A DNA stretch of 7,409 bases. Origin: Nitrospirae bacterium GWC2_56_14. GTDB taxonomy: Bacteria; Nitrospirota; UBA9217. A model generated the notes under the pieces. The model saw nothing but the letters and a program-made list of their open reading frames with translations, made no database searches and had not been told where the DNA came from. The stretch lies in NCBI GenBank assembly GCA_001803705.1, contig MHDY01000214.1, forward strand, positions 8,707 to 16,115, read 5' to 3'. The translations under genes and the position numbers were made by a program. This document shows, in pieces, positions 5,626 through 7,409 of this stretch (position 1 is its first letter; each line of letters starts with the position of its first letter).

Positions 5626-6573
5626 TCAGACTCGATCCGTGTCCAAGATCTGTTCTTTCGCCTTGGCGCTGTTGTTTCCGTCCTTCAGAATCTTGAAGAA
5701 CGAATCCTCCAGTGTCTGGCGCTTGAGCGTGCATTCGTAGACCCGCTTGCCAGCAGCCTCCACGTGCTGAACGAACTCGCGCAGCTTCTCTGTCGGGATC
5801 TCACCCTTGATGGCTGTCGGCGTTTTGGTGGTAACGCGCAGATACTCCGGCAGGGCGTCCATAGGTTCGAACTCCACCTGGTAGGTTTCGAGGCCCATGC
5901 CGCGCAGCGTGCTCATATTCTCCTGGGCGATGACCCTGCCGCGGTCCATGATCGCCGCCTTGTTGCAGATCATCTCGATCTCGGACAGGACGTGGGAATT
6001 GAGCACGATGGTGGCGCCCATTTTGTTCATCTCGATCAGGATGTCCCGGAGCTCCTTTACCATGATCGGGTCCAGGCCGCGCGTGGGCTCGTCCAGAAAG
6101 ATGATTGTGGGATTGTGTATCAGGCAGGCGGCGATGCCCACCTTCTGCTTCATGCCCTTGGAACACTTCGACAAGCGCAGGTCCCGGAACTCCGCCAGGC
6201 CCACGCGCTCGATCGCCTTCCGCACCCGGTGCTTCGCGACCTCCTCGCCGCGCAAACGCGCGTAAAAGGTCACGGCTTCTTCCACCGTGAGATACAGATG
6301 GTAGTGGGGCTCTTCGGGAAGGTACGCGATATCGCGGAACAGGGAGGAGCCGGGTTCAGGCTTCATGCCGAGCACCGAGATCGTCCCGCTGTCCGGCCGC
6401 ACCAGGCCGAGGAAGCAGTACATGGCCGTGGACTTGCCTGCTCCGTTGGGACCCAGGAGCGCGAAGATGTCGCCCTTTTCCACGGTAAGCGAGAAGGAGT
6501 CCAGGGCCTTGATCTTTTTCTTGAACGCTCCCCGGCTGAACTGCACGGATAGATTCTCAGCTGATAGTATCAT
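5626..6573 (-). CDS. ABC transporter ATP-binding protein (ABC-2/CcmA-NatA type)
   Basis: This 315-aa cytoplasmic ATPase would drive a membrane permease not seen here. Walker A is GPNGAGKST (residues 41-49), the signature is CSKGMKQK (137-144, the SKGMKQ variant common in ABC-2 exporters), Walker B with the following D-loop is IIFLDEPTRGLDP (157-169), and the switch His is His194. After about residue 225 a C-terminal extension of some 90 residues resembles the accessory domain of ABC-2-type ATPases. The start chosen is the ATG at 6573, giving MILSAENLSVQF, where the ABC fold begins. The same frame stays open to an ATG at 6684, but those 37 residues overlap the upstream gene and look non-native. 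The ATG overlaps the upstream stop (ATGA), indicating translational coupling. No permease gene follows; the next gene is the RuBisCO-like protein. A partner may lie upstream of the window, and the substrate is unknown. Confidence 0.9.
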   Translation of the reverse strand: MILSAENLSVQFSRGAFKKKIKALDSFSLTVEKGDIFALLGPNGAGKSTAMYCFLGLVRPDSGTISVLGMKPEPGSSLFRDIAYLPEEPHYHLYLTVEEAVTFYARLRGEEVAKHRVRKAIERVGLAEFRDLRLSKCSKGMKQKVGIAACLIHNPTIIFLDEPTRGLDPIMVKELRDILIEMNKMGATIVLNSHVLSEIEMICNKAAIMDRGRVIAQENMSTLRGMGLETYQVEFEPMDALPEYLRVTTKTPTAIKGEIPTEKLREFVQHVEAAGKRVYECTLKRQTLEDSFFKILKDGNNSAKAKEQILDTDRV

Positions 6574-7409
6574 TTCATGCAATACTCCCGGTTGAGGGTG
6601 GTCATCACTTCTTCGTCGGTCTTGCCCGTCCAGTCGCGCGTGCGGAGCGCTGCCTTGATGTCCCTGGCGGTCTTGCACGTGCATTCGACAAGCGTATGGG
6701 CGCAGCCGCAGGGGCAGTTCATCCTGTCTCCAATGGCTTTTGCCCTGCCGGTGAGCGCGGGCTCTTCCGGTTTGCTTTCATCTGCCGGAGCAGCCGGGAG
6801 CGCCGTCTCTGCCAAAGGCCTGGTATTTTCGAGGAACGCTTCCCGGGTGATGCCGGTCCCGGCGTTGATGGCTGCGAAGGCGGGCGCGAGCAGAGCGTCG
6901 AACGCGACGTCTGCATTGCTGATCGCTCCGACCTCGTAAAGCTGCACCGTACCGTCGGCGCCGATCAGGACCGTGGTCGGATAGGACCGGATCGAGAACG
7001 CTTTCTGCAGATTTCCCTCACGGTCGAGTGCCACCGGATAGGTAACCCCCTGATCAAGGACAAAATCCTGCACCGTGCTTTCCGGTTCGTACGCATCGAT
7101 GCCGATGAACAGAAACGGATCGTTCTTATGTTTTTCCGCGAACCGGATAAGCTCGGGCATCTCCGCCTTGCAGGGCCCGCACCAGGTAGCGAAGAAATTC
7201 AAGATAACGACCTTTTTGCCCACATGGTCCGAAAGCGAGAAGACCTCTTTGCTCAGCAGTTCGGCAGTGATGTTGGGGGCGCGCCTTCCCTTCCAGGCGA
7301 CTTGCTGGTTCATGGAGTTCGTAAAGCTTGCTTCTTCTCCTGAGGGTGCTTTTTTAGCGGTCTGGTGGAAGAGGATGACGGCAACGGCGAGAAGCAGTGA
7401 AACAATGGC
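6570..7409 (-). CDS. Membrane-anchored TlpA/ResA-like thioredoxin fused to a CcmH-like cysteine domain, 5' end outside the window
   Basis: This is a predicted periplasmic thiol-disulfide protein, likely involved in cytochrome c maturation. At least 279 residues are visible and the frame is open to the right edge. Its first visible residues, AIVSLLLAVAVILF, are a hydrophobic anchor or signal. The ATG at 7313 is therefore internal, because the 32 codons before it carry that anchor plus a linker. The TlpA/AhpC-TSA domain covers about residues 37-175, with the active site WCGPC (76-80, bases 7170-7184) and the cis-Pro region YPTTVL (Pro144). After a Pro/Ala/Glu-rich linker, a C-terminal domain from about 220 has MNCPCGC (Cys232, 234, 236), CTC (Cys243, 245) and a helical KTDEEVMTTLNREYC, resembling the CcmH/NrfF domain that reduces apocytochrome. 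Its cysteine pattern differs from the usual LRCxxC. The stop overlaps the ABC ATPase start. The thioredoxin call is firm; the CcmH-like call is probable. Confidence 0.85.
   Translation of the reverse strand, partial: AIVSLLLAVAVILFHQTAKKAPSGEEASFTNSMNQQVAWKGRRAPNITAELLSKEVFSLSDHVGKKVVILNFFATWCGPCKAEMPELIRFAEKHKNDPFLFIGIDAYEPESTVQDFVLDQGVTYPVALDREGNLQKAFSIRSYPTTVLIGADGTVQLYEVGAISNADVAFDALLAPAFAAINAGTGITREAFLENTRPLAETALPAAPADESKPEEPALTGRAKAIGDRMNCPCGCAHTLVECTCKTARDIKAALRTRDWTGKTDEEVMTTLNREYCMK

Noticed and set aside
5764..6552. Plus-strand open frame of 262 codons opposite the ABC ATPase
   Set aside because: It is a shadow of a gene with intact Walker A, signature and Walker B motifs.
6574..6684. 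37-residue N-terminal extension of the ABC ATPase from the ATG at 6684
   Set aside because: It lies inside the upstream gene, is rich in His/Arg/Gln/Asp and unlike any ABC N-terminus. The ATG at 6573 gives the standard start and an ATGA junction.

Overview
The window (about 55% GC by eye, with AT-richer intergenic stretches) looks like the chromosome of an anaerobic or metal- or sulfur-cycling Gram-negative bacterium, most likely Nitrospirota or a deltaproteobacterial lineage. This placement is an inference. It rests on a lipoprotein octahaem cytochrome with doubled CXXCH motifs, a TlpA thioredoxin fused to a CcmH-like domain, a RuBisCO-like protein, and intergenic heptamer arrays of the AATCCGC type. 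No rRNA, tRNA, CRISPR array or transposase gene is visible.

Layout. 1-1415 (minus, running off the left edge) encodes an RNB-family exoribonuclease with a near-consensus sigma-70 promoter. A 382-bp divergent intergenic region follows. On the plus strand come an octahaem c-type cytochrome lipoprotein (1798-2676) and a secreted surface-adhesin-E-like protein (2813-3349). From 3350 to 4314 is a repeat-rich region. It holds two 128-bp direct copies of an imperfect terminal-inverted-repeat element (127/128 identical), two heptamer arrays, and one small membrane/coiled-coil protein gene (3705-4049) whose stop codon lies inside the second repeat copy. From 4315 to the right edge everything is on the minus strand. 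In transcription order these genes are a membrane-anchored TlpA-CcmH fusion (open at the right edge), an ABC ATPase coupled to it by an ATGA overlap, and then, after a 153-bp gap with its own regulatory-looking sequence, a form IV RuBisCO-like protein.

How the genes may work together. The TlpA-CcmH fusion is a plausible periplasmic thiol-reductant and apocytochrome-handling factor, and its coupled ABC ATPase may belong to the same membrane process. Both would suit a cell that makes multihaem cytochromes such as the one encoded nearby. The RuBisCO-like protein keeps the metal-site Lys-Asp-Asp core but has lost several residues needed for CO2 fixation. It is therefore more likely an enolase, isomerase or decarboxylase of a sugar-phosphate or sulfur-salvage route. 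I see no evidence for a complete new defence or mobile system. The least conventional structures are the MITE-like repeat pair, the TlpA-CcmH fusion and the RuBisCO-like protein with KDDH in place of KDDE.
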